Source: JAAYHG01 sp012735455 (lineage in GTDB: Bacteria > Bacillota > DTU030 > DUMP01). From it: DNA of 61,753 bases. Within the stretch, counting starts at the first letter, position 1. Each line of letters starts with the position of its first letter. The stretch covers positions 1 through 61,753 of the forward strand of contig JBMNIX010000016.1 in assembly GCA_050951365.1 (NCBI GenBank), given 5' to 3'. A model generated the notes under the pieces. That model saw only the letters and a list, made by a program, of their open reading frames with translations. It did not search any database and was not told the origin of the DNA. Shown here piece after piece: positions 1 to 10,371 of the stretch. A program made the position numbers and the translations under genes.

Positions 1-3000
1 TTCCACGATTATCTTTTCAATGCTTATAATAACAACCTCAGATGGGGTGAGATTTACATTTTCATCAAATTCAATCTCTATAATCTCATCCTCATCTTCA
101 TCTATAAGCACAGCGGAAGCATCAACATCTGCTGGTCTTTCCAGTATTGGTTGTTCGCTCTGAGATAGACGATGGTCAATTCTAATACGGGTTTTGAAAA
201 AGGCAGTAATTTTCCTTGCCGGCCTCTTAACTGTAATAGACTCAGTAGCTGCCTGCACCTCTATATCACCTTTTACGGGAGTGTCTATTATCACCCGTGT
301 TACTGTCTCGATGATAACGTTGCCGACGATTTCGGAATCCAGGGATTCAGAACGAATCTCTATTGGTGTGGGAGAGGTAATAACGATAGTGCCCTTTGGC
401 GCTGTGTTACCTTTAAAAACTATCGAGCTACTACCGCCGCCGGCAAAAATCCATGTTCCATCTTCGCTATCCTCTATGTCTTCTAAGATAACATTTTCAA
501 CGCCTTGGGCAATAGTTAAATTAATAATGGTACCATTCTTCAAGGTTACATTGTTGCCAGTTACGGTAAGAGCCTGGGCGGTATAACCGCCCAGGTCTAC
601 TTCTATTCCGTTGCCGGCAACAGCAATCTCATTATAATCATGCTCTAATACAATACTTTTATTTACAGCAAAAATCTCAGGCATCTGGAAGCTAAGCTCG
701 CCGGCTAAGCTGAACTCTACCCCGGCTTTGTCCGTGGCAGTGGCGGTGTAGCTGGCGGTAACGGTATGTTTGCCCTTTAAGAACTCGTTTACCCCAACTT
801 CGTCTAGGAGGTAAAGGGCCAGGTCAACGGCTACGCCATCATCGTGGAGGCCAAAGTCTCTGTCGTCGTTGAGCCTTAAGGTGGCGTCTTCCAATTCAGC
901 TTGGAAGGCTGCCAACAGCTCTTCGGCGGCCTCATATACTTCCTGGACATCGGCGCCCCAGTGGAAGGTGACGCTGATGTCTTCTTCTTCAATGGCAACT
1001 TCGGCTACGTCGATATCCTCGGCTTTATCGGCCAGGGCGCCCAGGAAAGCGGCCTTGGCTTGGGCCACATCGTCTGCCGACGGTGCTGCCATCTGGAAGC
1101 TAAGCTCGCCGGCTAAGCTGAACTCTACCCCGGCTTTGTCCGTGGCAGTGGCGGTGTAGCTGGCGGTAACGGTATGTTTGCCCTTTAAGAACTCGTTTAC
1201 CCCAACTTCGTCTAGGAGGTAAAGGGCCAGGTCAACGGCTACGCCATCATCGTGGAGGCCAAAGTCTCTGTCGTCGTTGAGCCTTAAGGTGGCGTCTTCC
1301 AATTCAGCTTGGAAGGCTGCCAACAGCTCTTCGGCGGCCTCATATACTTCCTGGACATCGGCGCCCCAGTGGAAGGTGACGCTGATGTCTTCTTCTTCAA
1401 TGGCAACTTCGGCTACGTCGATATCCTCGGCTTTATCGGCCAGGGCGCCCAGGAAAGCGGCCTTGGCTTGGGCCACATCGTCTGCCGACGGTGCTGCCAT
1501 CTGGAAGCTAAGCTCGCCGGCTAAGCTGAACTCTACCCCGGCTTTGTCCGTGGCAGTGGCGGTGTAGCTGGCGGTAACGGTATGTTTGCCCTTTAAGAAC
1601 TCGTTTACCCCAACTTCGTCTAGGAGGTAAAGGGCCAGGTCAACGGCTACGCCATCATCGTGGAGGCCAAAGTCTCTGTCGTCGTTGAGCCTTAAGGTGG
1701 CGTCTTCCAATTCAGCTTGGAAGGCTGCCAACAGCTCTTCGGCGGCCTCATATACTTCCTGGACATCGGCGCCCCAGTGGAAGGTGACGCTGATGTCTTC
1801 TTCTTCAATGGCAACTTCGGCTACGTCGATATCCTCGGCTTTATCGGCCAGGGCGCCCAGGAAAGCGGCCTTGGCTTGGGCCACATCGTCTGCCGACGGT
1901 GCTGCCATCTGGAAGCTAAGCTCGCCGGCTAAGCTGAACTCTACCCCGGCTTTGTCCGTGGCAGTGGCGGTGTAGCTGGCGGTAACGGTATGTTTGCCCT
2001 TTAAGAACTCGTTTACCCCAACTTCGTCTAGGAGGTAAAGGGCCAGGTCAACGGCTACGCCATCATCGTGGAGGCCAAAGTCTCTGTCGTCGTTGAGCCT
2101 TAAGGTGGCGTCTTCCAATTCAGCTTGGAAGGCTGCCAACAGCTCTTCGGCGGCCTCATATACTTCCTGGACATCGGCGCCCCAGTGGAAGGTGACGCTG
2201 ATGTCTTCTTCTTCAATGGCAACTTCGGCTACGTCGATATCCTCGGCTTTATCGGCCAGGGCGCCCAGGAAAGCGGCCTTGGCTTGGGCCACATCGTCTG
2301 CCGACGGTGCTGCCATCTGGAAGCTAAGCTCGCCGGCTAAGCTGAACTCTACCCCGGCTTTGTCCGTGGCAGTGGCGGTGTAGCTGGCGGTAACGGTATG
2401 TTTGCCCTTTAAGAACTCGTTTACCCCAACTTCGTCTAGGAGGTAAAGGGCCAGGTCAACGGCTACGCCATCATCGTGGAGGCCAAAGTCTCTGTCGTCG
2501 TTGAGCCTTAAGGTGGCGTCTTCCAATTCAGCTTGGAAGGCTGCCAACAGCTCTTCGGCGGCCTCATATACTTCCTGGACATCGGCGCCCCAGTGGAAGG
2601 TGACGCTGATGTCTTCTTCTTCAATGGCAACTTCGGCTACGTCGATATCCTCGGCTTTATCGGCCAGGGCGCCCAGGAAAGCGGCCTTGGCTTGGGCCAC
2701 ATCGTCTGCCGACGGTGCTGCCATCTGGAAGCTAAGCTCGCCGGCTAAGCTGAACTCTACCCCGGCTTTGTCCGTGGCAGTGGCGGTGTAGCTGGCGGTA
2801 ACGGTATGTTTGCCCTTTAAGAACTCGTTTACCCCAACTTCGTCTAGGAGGTAAAGGGCCAGGTCAACGGCTACGCCATCATCGTGGAGGCCAAAGTCTC
2901 TGTCGTCGTTGAGCCTTAAGGTGGCGTCTTCCAATTCAGCTTGGAAGGCTGCCAACAGCTCTTCGGCGGCCTCATATACTTCCTGGACATCGGCGCCCCA

Positions 3001-6000
3001 GTGGAAGGTGACGCTGATGTCTTCTTCTTCAATGGCAACTTCGGCTACGTCGATATCCTCGGCTTTATCGGCCAGGGCGCCCAGGAAAGCGGCCTTGGCT
3101 TGGGCCACATCGTCTGCCGACGGTGCTGCCATCTGGAAGCTAAGCTCGCCGGCTAAGCTGAACTCTACCCCGGCTTTGTCCGTGGCAGTGGCGGTGTAGC
3201 TGGCGGTAACGGTATGTTTGCCCTTTAAGAACTCGTTTACCCCAACTTCGTCTAGGAGGTAAAGGGCCAGGTCAACGGCTACGCCATCATCGTGGAGGCC
3301 AAAGTCTCTGTCGTCGTTGAGCCTTAAGGTGGCGTCTTCCAATTCAGCTTGGAAGGCTGCCAACAGCTCTTCGGCGGCCTCATATACTTCCTGGACATCG
3401 GCGCCCCAGTGGAAGGTGACGCTGATGTCTTCTTCTTCAATGGCAACTTCGGCTACGTCGATATCCTCGGCTTTATCGGCCAGGGCGCCCAGGAAAGCGG
3501 CCTTGGCTTGGGCCACATCGTCTGCCGACGGTGCTGCCATCTGGAAGCTAAGCTCGCCGGCTAAGCTGAACTCTACCCCGGCTTTGTCCGTGGCAGTGGC
3601 GGTGTAGCTGGCGGTAACGGTATGTTTGCCCTTTAAGAACTCGTTTACCCCAACTTCGTCTAGGAGGTAAAGGGCCAGGTCAACGGCTACGCCATCATCG
3701 TGGAGGCCAAAGTCTCTGTCGTCGTTGAGCCTTAAGGTGGCGTCTTCCAATTCAGCTTGGAAGGCTGCCAACAGCTCTTCGGCGGCCTCATATACTTCCT
3801 GGACATCGGCGCCCCAGTGGAAGGTGACGCTGATGTCTTCTTCTTCAATGGCAACTTCGGCTACGTCGATATCCTCGGCTTTATCGGCCAGGGCGCCCAG
3901 GAAAGCGGCCTTGGCTTCTTCTGTCTTCATTTCTTCAACAAGCATATTAAGTGCCGTTAAAATATCTGTCCTATTCCAACTGCTTCCTTCTATTTCTTCT
4001 ATTTTATCTAGTAAACTATCGGCTACTGTTTTTTGGTCAGTCTCGTCAAGTTCGATAAAGGCTTCCAGCAGTTCAATGACTTGTACCAGTTGTGGATCTT
4101 CAGATACATTCTGGAACTCGCCCATGGCCTCATAGGCATCACGCATGGCAACAGCATCGGCTTCGGTTAAGCCCGCTTCGCTATTTACTGCTTGGGCAAA
4201 GGCACCTATGGCTGCCTGGTAAGCTACTCCGGCTTCAAAGGCGGCTTTGATATCTTCAACTGCTGCGAATTTTTCTTCGTCTTGGATTGCCCTATTGTCC
4301 AAGACAAAGTCGGCTACCGAGAGTTGCCTGTTTTCGGACAGAGCCGCATAATCGCCCTCTAAATCAAGGTCAAGAATATCTGCATGTTCTTCCAAGGCTT
4401 CTTTCATAGCTGCTTTGTCTTCGGCTACGTTCACTGCAGCAAGGGCTGCTACTACAGGTATCGTTTCATAGGTTACCGCTACGATTGTGTCTGCATCTAT
4501 GGTGAAGGTATATTTGTTTTCTGTCGTCAATTCTGCTTTCTTATCTATATCGTTGACGGTGAAGGTGGCTACCCGCATGCCTTCTGCCGGGGTTACGGTT
4601 ATAGTCACTGATGTGCCTGCAACAATCGGCCCAGCTTCCGGATCTGAGGTGATGTTTTCACCGGTCAAGGTTAAGGTGTACTTCACCGGTACTGCTTCAG
4701 CCACAATTACTTTGATTTGTGCTTTGTGGCCGCCTGTATTGGCAAGCCCCTCTACTAATGTCAAGGTTCCTGCAAATACATATTCACCGGCTGTATTCCC
4801 ATCGTATGCCGGAGTGCCGCCGTCCCAGGTTACGGATAGGTTCCTAGTGGTTTCATCATCTAGGGTAACCTCAACGGTTGTTGGTAGTCCAACGGCTGAT
4901 AGCTCCGTGCCGTAGGCTACGCTGATGTCGGCAATTGAAGCTACGGATGTGATCTCTTTGTCCACCGGTACTGCTTCAGCCACAATTACTTTGATTTGTG
5001 CTTTGTGGCCGCCTGTATTGGCAAGCCCCTCTACTAATGTCAAGGTTCCTGCAAATACATATTCACCGGCTGTATTCCCATCGTATGCCGGAGTGCCGCC
5101 GTCCCAGGTTACGGATAGGTTCCTAGTGGTTTCATCATCTAGGGTAACCTCAACGGTTGTTGGTAGTCCAACGGCTGATAGCTCCGTGCCGTAGGCTACG
5201 CTGATGTCGGCAATTGAAGCTACGGATGTGATCTCTTTGTCCACCGGTACTGCTTCAGCCACAATTACTTTGATTTGTGCTTTGTGGCCGCCTGTATTGG
5301 CAAGCCCCTCTACTAATGTCAAGGTTCCTGCAAATACATATTCACCGGCTGTATTCCCATCGTATGCCGGAGTGCCGCCGTCCCAGGTTACGGATAGGTT
5401 CCTAGTGGTTTCATCATCTAGGGTAACCTCAACGGTTGTTGGTAGTCCAACGGCTGATAGCTCCGTGCCGTAGGCTACGCTGATGTCGGCAATTGAAGCT
5501 ACGGATGTGATCTCTTTGTCCACCGGTACTGCTTCAGCCACAATTACTTTGATTTGTGCTTTGTGGCCGCCTGTATTGGCAAGCCCCTCTACTAATGTCA
5601 AGGTTCCTGCAAATACATATTCACCGGCTGTATTCCCATCGTATGCCGGAGTGCCGCCGTCCCAGGTTACGGATAGGTTCCTAGTGGTTTCATCATCTAG
5701 GGTAACCTCAACGGTTGTTGGTAGTCCAACGGCTGATAGCTCCGTGCCGTAGGCTACACTGATGTCGGCAATTGAAGCTACGGATGTGATCTCTTTGTCC
5801 ACCGGTACTGCTTCAGCCACAATTACTTTGATTTGTGCTTTGTGGCCGCCTGTATTGGCAAGCCCCTCTACTAATGTCAAGGTTCCTGCAAATACATATT
5901 CACCGGCTGTATTCCCATCGTATGCCGGAGTGCCGCCGTCCCAGGTTACGGATAGGTTCCTAGTGGTTTCATCATCTAGGGTAACCTCAACGGTTGTTGG

Positions 6001-9000
6001 TAGTCCAACGGCTGATAGCTCCGTGCCGTAGGCTACGCTGATGTCGGCAATTGAAGCTACGGATGTGATCTCTTTGTCCACCGGTACTGCTTCAGCCACA
6101 ATTACTTTGATTTGTGCTTTGTGGCCGCCTGTATTGGCAAGCCCCTCTACTAATGTCAAGGTTCCTGCAAATACATATTCACCGGCTGTATTCCCATCGT
6201 ATGCCGGAGTGCCGCCGTCCCAGGTTACGGATAGGTTCCTAGTGGTTTCATCATCTAGGGTAACCTCAACGGTTGTTGGTAGTCCAACGGCTGATAGCTC
6301 CGTGCCGTAGGCTACGCTGATGTCGGCAATTGAAGCTACGGATGTGATCTCTTTGTCCACCGGTACTGCTTCAGCCACAATTACTTTGATTTGTGCTTTG
6401 TGGCCGCCTGTATTGGCAAGCCCCTCTACTAATGTCAAGGTTCCTGCAAATACATATTCACCGGCTGTATTCCCATCGTATGCCGGAGTGCCGCCGTCCC
6501 AGGTTACGGATAGGTTCCTAGTGGTTTCATCATCTAGGGTAACCTCAACGGTTGTTGGTAGTCCAACGGCTGATAGCTCCGTGCCGTAGGCTACGCTGAT
6601 GTCGGCAATTGAAGCTACGGATGTGATCTCTTTGTCCACCGGTACTGCTTCAGCCACAATTACTTTGATTTGTGCTTTGTGGCCGCCTGTATTGGCAAGC
6701 CCCTCTACTAATGTCAAGGTTCCTGCAAATACATATTCACCGGCTGTATTCCCATCGTATGCCGGAGTGCCGCCGTCCCAGGTTACGGATAGGTTCCTAG
6801 TGGTTTCATCATCTAGGGTAACCTCAACGGTTGTTGGTAGTCCAACGGCTGATAGCTCCGTGCCGTAGGCTACACTGATGTCGGCAATTGAAGCTACGGA
6901 TGTGATCTCTTTGTCCACCGGTACTGCTTCAGCCACAATTACTTTGATTTGTGCTTTGTGGCCGCCTGTATTGGCAAGCCCCTCTACTAATGTCAAGGTT
7001 CCTGCAAATACATATTCACCGGCTGTATTCCCATCGTATGCCGGAGTGCCGCCGTCCCAGGTTACGGATAGGTTCCTAGTGGTTTCATCATCTAGGGTAA
7101 CCTCAACGGTTGTTGGTAGTCCAACGGCTGATAGCTCCGTGCCGTAGGCTACGCTGATGTCGGCAATTGAAGCTACGGATGTGATCTCTTTGTCCACCGG
7201 TACTGCTTCAGCCACAATTACTTTGATTTGTGCTTTGTGGCCGCCTGTATTGGCAAGCCCCTCTACTAATGTCAAGGTTCCTGCAAATACATATTCACCG
7301 GCTGTATTCCCATCGTATGCCGGAGTGCCGCCGTCCCAGGTTACGGATAGGTTCCTAGTGGTTTCATCATCTAGGGTAACCTCAACGGTTGTTGGTAGTC
7401 CAACGGCTGATAGCTCCGTGCCGTAGGCTACGCTGATGTCGGCAATTGAAGCTACGGATGTGATCTCTTTGTCCACCGGTACTGCTTCAGCCACAATTAC
7501 TTTGATTTGTGCTTTGTGGCCGCCTGTATTGGCAAGCCCCTCTACTAATGTCAAGGTTCCTGCAAATACATATTCACCGGCTGTATTCCCATCGTATGCC
7601 GGAGTGCCGCCGTCCCAGGTTACGGATAGGTTCCTAGTGGTTTCATCATCTAGGGTAACCTCAACGGTTGTTGGTAGTCCAACGGCTGATAGCTCCGTGC
7701 CGTAGGCTACACTGATGTCGGCAATTGAAGCTACGGATGTGATCTCTTTGTCCACCGGTACTGCTTCAGCCACAATTACTTTGATTTGTGCTTTGTGGCC
7801 GCCTGTATTGGCAAGCCCCTCTACTAATGTCAAGGTTCCTGCAAATACATATTCACCGGCTGTATTCCCATCGTATGCCGGAGTGCCGCCGTCCCAGGTT
7901 ACGGATAGGTTCCTAGTGGTTTCATCATCTAGGGTAACCTCAACGGTTGTTGGTAGTCCAACGGCTGATAGCTCCGTGCCGTAGGCTACACTGATGTCGG
8001 CAATTGAAGCTACGGATGTGATCTCTTTGTCCACCGGTACTGCTTCAGCCACAATTACTTTGATTTGTGCTTTGTGGCCGCCTGTATTGGCAAGCCCCTC
8101 TACTAATGTCAAGGTTCCTGCAAATACATATTCACCGGCTGTATTCCCATCGTATGCCGGAGTGCCGCCGTCCCAGGTTACGGATAGGTTCCTAGTGGTT
8201 TCATCATCTAGGGTAACCTCAACGGTTGTTGGTAGTCCAACGGCTGATAGCTCCGTGCCGTAGGCTACGCTGATGTCGGCAATTGAAGCTACGGATGTGA
8301 TCTCTTTGTCCACCGGTACTGCTTCAGCCACAATTACTTTGATTTGTGCTTTGTGGCCGCCTGTATTGGCAAGCCCCTCTACTAATGTCAAGGTTCCTGC
8401 AAATACATATTCACCGGCTGTATTCCCATCGTATGCCGGAGTGCCGCCGTCCCAGGTTACGGATAGGTTCCTAGTGGTTTCATCATCTAGGGTAACCTCA
8501 ACGGTTGTTGGTAGTCCAACGGCTGATAGCTCCGTGCCGTAGGCTACGCTGATGTCGGCAATTGAAGCTACGGATGTGATCTCTTTGTCCACCGGTACTG
8601 CTGCCGTTCTAAACGTAATTGTCTTAGTTGCAACCGCCGAATTTGTATATCCCGATCTCATCCCAATGGCTTTTACTATAACAGGTCCGCCTTCATCGCC
8701 CGGTGCTTCTACGGTAAACGGCTCAGTATATTTCGTTGAACTAGATGTAGGAGTTGTTCCATCCTTAGTGTAATAAATCGTTGCTCCGCTGGTTGTTGTG
8801 GTCAGTGTTACTGTAACAACAGCATCGTTATCCAACCCGCTAAGATCAGTAACTACTTCCCCATCAACCTCAGTTTTCACACTAATAGCACTTACAGGAA
8901 TGGTTGTTCCGCCGCCACCTCCGCCTCCAGATCCTTTCTTAGGCTCCTCCTTTTTGGCGTCCTCACCATAGACAACTTTTTCCGGCTCCGCTTTCATATC

Positions 9001-10371
9001 TACATCGGGGTTGTTAATCTCGGCGGTGCCGATGCGGCCCTGACCGGTGATTTCAGCTGGGGCGTTGGCAGTAAGTGTACCGACATTGGCTTCTTTGTCC
9101 AGATCTACTTTGGTACCAGTAGCGTTCTCACCGAGGACCAGCGTGTCTATACTGGAGCCTGCACCAATGGATACACTGGCCCCTTGGGATGCTATCTCTA
9201 CTTTGCCAAAGCTGCCACTGAGGACAACTTCGGTATCTTCGTCTAACTCCTCAGGCAGAATGACCTCTTCAACGCTGCCATCCTCTTGGGTTATCAGGAT
9301 CGCGCCCGATTGCAGCACTACCTTAGGCACAGAGGTTGAACCCTCGACCACTATCCTGATCTTGCCGTCTTCTTTCTCGACGGTAATGGTACCTTCCAGG
9401 GTGCAGCTCCGGAAGATGACGCTGTCGGTACCGCCACCCTTGACATACGTTTCACCCTTTACGATGACGTTGTCAAGAACGACTGTGCCGTCACCGACGC
9501 TTTCGGCAATGGTAAGGTCGCCGGTGATGATAAGATTCTGCAGAACAACACCGTCAGCTGTTACGATGACGTCACCGGAAATGGTCTCAATCCCGTCTTC
9601 GGGGCCATAGGTCCCGGCCTGGTCAAACAAGGTGGCTTCCTGGATTACCGGTTTCTTGCTGAGGGCACGTACAAGAATGGCTGCGGTTTGGCCACGGGTG
9701 ATGAGGCCGCTGCTTCCTAGCTTCTCTAAGACAGCTTCTCTTTGCTCGGTTGTGCGTGCGGCTTCCCATTCCTGCCAGTTGGAGGTTGTCAGGGCTGCCG
9801 GCTTGGGTGCCAAAGTGGTGTTTGTATAGCCACTGATAAGCCCGAGGTGCACAGCGGTGGCCATGTCGGCTTTGGCCCAGGGGCTCACCTGCTCGGCATC
9901 GGCAAAGGGCGCCAAAGCTGCGTTCTGTTCCGTTTCGCTCACGAGTCTCGCAAAGCCAAACGCCCTGATCAGCATGGCTGCCGCCTGCTCACGGGTGATA
10001 GGCCGGTAGGGGCTGAAGGTGCCATCAGGGTTGCCGGTGACGTAACCTGCCTCAGCTGCTGCCTCAACTTGACCTGCAAACCAGTCGCCGGAGTTGACAT
10101 CGCTGAAGCGACCAGTGTCGGCCAGGGGAGACAGGCCAAGGCTCTTGTTTACCATGGTAACGAATTCGGCCCGGGTTACGGTGAGTTCTGGGCGAAAGGT
10201 CCCGTCGGGAAGACCGGACACTACCCCTCTTTCCATGAGCTCACGTATCTGGGCCTCGGCCCAGTGACCGGCTATATCTGTTCCAGTCGGGGCAGCCAGG
10301 GCTGGAATAATGGTGAACAGCAGAGCAAAGATTACAATAACCGCAAGAACACTGCGTGCGTGGTGTTGCAT
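1..10371 (-). CDS. Giant SLH-domain surface protein with two tandem repeat arrays (C-terminus beyond window)
   Basis: The minus strand is open from an ATG at 10371 (GGAGG about 9 nt upstream) to the window edge: 3457 codons with no stop. Residues 1-27 form a signal peptide (hydrophobic VLAVIVIFALLF, then ALA). Three SLH domains follow (about 32-82, 90-140, 150-232; motifs such as AGHWAEAQI, GLPDGTFRP, ITREQAAAML), the third with an insertion. Such domains bind secondary cell-wall polymer and hold proteins on the cell surface. Residues about 240-460 are short repetitive beta-strand segments resembling a parallel beta-helix, then a poly-Gly linker and a chitobiase/hexosaminidase C-terminal-like domain (GATIYYTKDGTTP). 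Residues about 595-1896 are 14 bacterial Ig-like (group 4) domains, 1897-2151 an alpha-helical acidic spacer, 2152-3230 eight 136-residue repeats, and 3231 onward a second beta-helix-like stretch. It is probably an S-layer-associated adhesin or stalk; the ligand is unknown. Repeat copy number may be misassembled. Confidence 0.9.
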   Translation of the reverse strand, partial: MQHHARSVLAVIVIFALLFTIIPALAAPTGTDIAGHWAEAQIRELMERGVVSGLPDGTFRPELTVTRAEFVTMVNKSLGLSPLADTGRFSDVNSGDWFAGQVEAAAEAGYVTGNPDGTFSPYRPITREQAAAMLIRAFGFARLVSETEQNAALAPFADAEQVSPWAKADMATAVHLGLISGYTNTTLAPKPAALTTSNWQEWEAARTTEQREAVLEKLGSSGLITRGQTAAILVRALSKKPVIQEATLFDQAGTYGPEDGIETISGDVIVTADGVVLQNLIITGDLTIAESVGDGTVVLDNVIVKGETYVKGGGTDSVIFRSCTLEGTITVEKEDGKIRIVVEGSTSVPKVVLQSGAILITQEDGSVEEVILPEELDEDTEVVLSGSFGKVEIASQGASVSIGAGSSIDTLVLGENATGTKVDLDKEANVGTLTANAPAEITGQGRIGTAEINNPDVDMKAEPEKVVYGEDAKKEEPKKGSGGGGGGGTTIPVSAISVKTEVDGEVVTDLSGLDNDAVVTVTLTTTTSGATIYYTKDGTTPTSSSTKYTEPFTVEAPGDEGGPVIVKAIGMRSGYTNSAVATKTITFRTAAVPVDKEITSVASIADISVAYGTELSAVGLPTTVEVTLDDETTRNLSVTWDGGTPAYDGNTAGEYVFAGTLTLVEGLANTGGHKAQIKVIVAEAVPVDKEITSVASIADISVAYGTELSAVGLPTTVEVTLDDETTRNLSVTWDGGTPAYDGNTAGEYVFAGTLTLVEGLANTGGHKAQIKVIVAEAVPVDKEITSVASIADISVAYGTELSAVGLPTTVEVTLDDETTRNLSVTWDGGTPAYDGNTAGEYVFAGTLTLVEGLANTGGHKAQIKVIVAEAVPVDKEITSVASIADISVAYGTELSAVGLPTTVEVTLDDETTRNLSVTWDGGTPAYDGNTAGEYVFAGTLTLVEGLANTGGHKAQIKVIVAEAVPVDKEITSVASIADISVAYGTELSAVGLPTTVEVTLDDETTRNLSVTWDGGTPAYDGNTAGEYVFAGTLTLVEGLANTGGHKAQIKVIVAEAVPVDKEITSVASIADISVAYGTELSAVGLPTTVEVTLDDETTRNLSVTWDGGTPAYDGNTAGEYVFAGTLTLVEGLANTGGHKAQIKVIVAEAVPVDKEITSVASIADISVAYGTELSAVGLPTTVEVTLDDETTRNLSVTWDGGTPAYDGNTAGEYVFAGTLTLVEGLANTGGHKAQIKVIVAEAVPVDKEITSVASIADISVAYGTELSAVGLPTTVEVTLDDETTRNLSVTWDGGTPAYDGNTAGEYVFAGTLTLVEGLANTGGHKAQIKVIVAEAVPVDKEITSVASIADISVAYGTELSAVGLPTTVEVTLDDETTRNLSVTWDGGTPAYDGNTAGEYVFAGTLTLVEGLANTGGHKAQIKVIVAEAVPVDKEITSVASIADISVAYGTELSAVGLPTTVEVTLDDETTRNLSVTWDGGTPAYDGNTAGEYVFAGTLTLVEGLANTGGHKAQIKVIVAEAVPVDKEITSVASIADISVAYGTELSAVGLPTTVEVTLDDETTRNLSVTWDGGTPAYDGNTAGEYVFAGTLTLVEGLANTGGHKAQIKVIVAEAVPVDKEITSVASIADISVAYGTELSAVGLPTTVEVTLDDETTRNLSVTWDGGTPAYDGNTAGEYVFAGTLTLVEGLANTGGHKAQIKVIVAEAVPVDKEITSVASIADISVAYGTELSAVGLPTTVEVTLDDETTRNLSVTWDGGTPAYDGNTAGEYVFAGTLTLVEGLANTGGHKAQIKVIVAEAVPVDKEITSVASIADISVAYGTELSAVGLPTTVEVTLDDETTRNLSVTWDGGTPAYDGNTAGEYVFAGTLTLVEGLANTGGHKAQIKVIVAEAVPVKYTLTLTGENITSDPEAGPIVAGTSVTITVTPAEGMRVATFTVNDIDKKAELTTENKYTFTIDADTIVAVTYETIPVVAALAAVNVAEDKAAMKEALEEHADILDLDLEGDYAALSENRQLSVADFVLDNRAIQDEEKFAAVEDIKAAFEAGVAYQAAIGAFAQAVNSEAGLTEADAVAMRDAYEAMGEFQNVSEDPQLVQVIELLEAFIELDETDQKTVADSLLDKIEEIEGSSWNRTDILTALNMLVEEMKTEEAKAAFLGALADKAEDIDVAEVAIEEEDISVTFHWGADVQEVYEAAEELLAAFQAELEDATLRLNDDRDFGLHDDGVAVDLALYLLDEVGVNEFLKGKHTVTASYTATATDKAGVEFSLAGELSFQMAAPSADDVAQAKAAFLGALADKAEDIDVAEVAIEEEDISVTFHWGADVQEVYEAAEELLAAFQAELEDATLRLNDDRDFGLHDDGVAVDLALYLLDEVGVNEFLKGKHTVTASYTATATDKAGVEFSLAGELSFQMAAPSADDVAQAKAAFLGALADKAEDIDVAEVAIEEEDISVTFHWGADVQEVYEAAEELLAAFQAELEDATLRLNDDRDFGLHDDGVAVDLALYLLDEVGVNEFLKGKHTVTASYTATATDKAGVEFSLAGELSFQMAAPSADDVAQAKAAFLGALADKAEDIDVAEVAIEEEDISVTFHWGADVQEVYEAAEELLAAFQAELEDATLRLNDDRDFGLHDDGVAVDLALYLLDEVGVNEFLKGKHTVTASYTATATDKAGVEFSLAGELSFQMAAPSADDVAQAKAAFLGALADKAEDIDVAEVAIEEEDISVTFHWGADVQEVYEAAEELLAAFQAELEDATLRLNDDRDFGLHDDGVAVDLALYLLDEVGVNEFLKGKHTVTASYTATATDKAGVEFSLAGELSFQMAAPSADDVAQAKAAFLGALADKAEDIDVAEVAIEEEDISVTFHWGADVQEVYEAAEELLAAFQAELEDATLRLNDDRDFGLHDDGVAVDLALYLLDEVGVNEFLKGKHTVTASYTATATDKAGVEFSLAGELSFQMAAPSADDVAQAKAAFLGALADKAEDIDVAEVAIEEEDISVTFHWGADVQEVYEAAEELLAAFQAELEDATLRLNDDRDFGLHDDGVAVDLALYLLDEVGVNEFLKGKHTVTASYTATATDKAGVEFSLAGELSFQMAAPSADDVAQAKAAFLGALADKAEDIDVAEVAIEEEDISVTFHWGADVQEVYEAAEELLAAFQAELEDATLRLNDDRDFGLHDDGVAVDLALYLLDEVGVNEFLKGKHTVTASYTATATDKAGVEFSLAGELSFQMPEIFAVNKSIVLEHDYNEIAVAGNGIEVDLGGYTAQALTVTGNNVTLKNGTIINLTIAQGVENVILEDIEDSEDGTWIFAGGGSSSIVFKGNTAPKGTIVITSPTPIEIRSESLDSEIVGNVIIETVTRVIIDTPVKGDIEVQAATESITVKRPARKITAFFKTRIRIDHRLSQSEQPILERPADVDASAVLIDEDEDEIIEIEFDENVNLTPSEVVIISIEKIIVE
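682..3917 (-). repeat. About 7.9 tandem copies of a 408-bp unit in the giant surface protein
   Basis: CATCTGGAAGC recurs every 408 bp at 682, 1090, 1498, 1906, 2314, 2722, 3130 and 3538. Identity runs to 3917, where the N-terminal copy diverges into unique sequence. Each unit encodes 136 residues: an acidic alpha-helical part (ADDVAQAKAAF, EVYEAAEELLAAFQAELED) followed by a beta-rich part (KHTVTASYTATATDKAG, FSLAGELSFQM). I do not recognise the domain. I noticed no sequence difference between units. Confidence 0.95.
4685..8590 (-). repeat. 14 tandem copies of a 279-bp unit encoding an Ig-like domain
   Basis: The motif ACCGGTACTGCT recurs every 279 bp from 4685 to 8591, giving 14 complete in-frame units of 93 residues inside the giant surface protein. 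Each encodes one bacterial Ig-like group 4 domain (ISVAYGTELSAVGLPTTVEV, then VTWDGG, GEYVFAGTL). Copies appear identical in DNA except one synonymous site in the Ser codon of ISVAYG. On the plus strand that base is A at 5758, 6874, 7711 and 7990, and G at 4921, 5200, 5479, 6037, 6316, 6595, 7153, 7432, 8269 and 8548. Such identity points to recent expansion or gene-conversion homogenisation. Confidence 0.95.

Noticed and set aside
682..8590. Tandem repeats considered as CRISPR or satellite DNA
   Set aside because: Units are 279 and 408 bp, contiguous without spacers, and in frame in a secreted protein.
869..8773. Open frames on the plus strand repeated every 408 and 279 bp
   Set aside because: They are antisense shadows of the repeat arrays in the minus-strand surface-protein gene; no ribosome sites or sensible domains.
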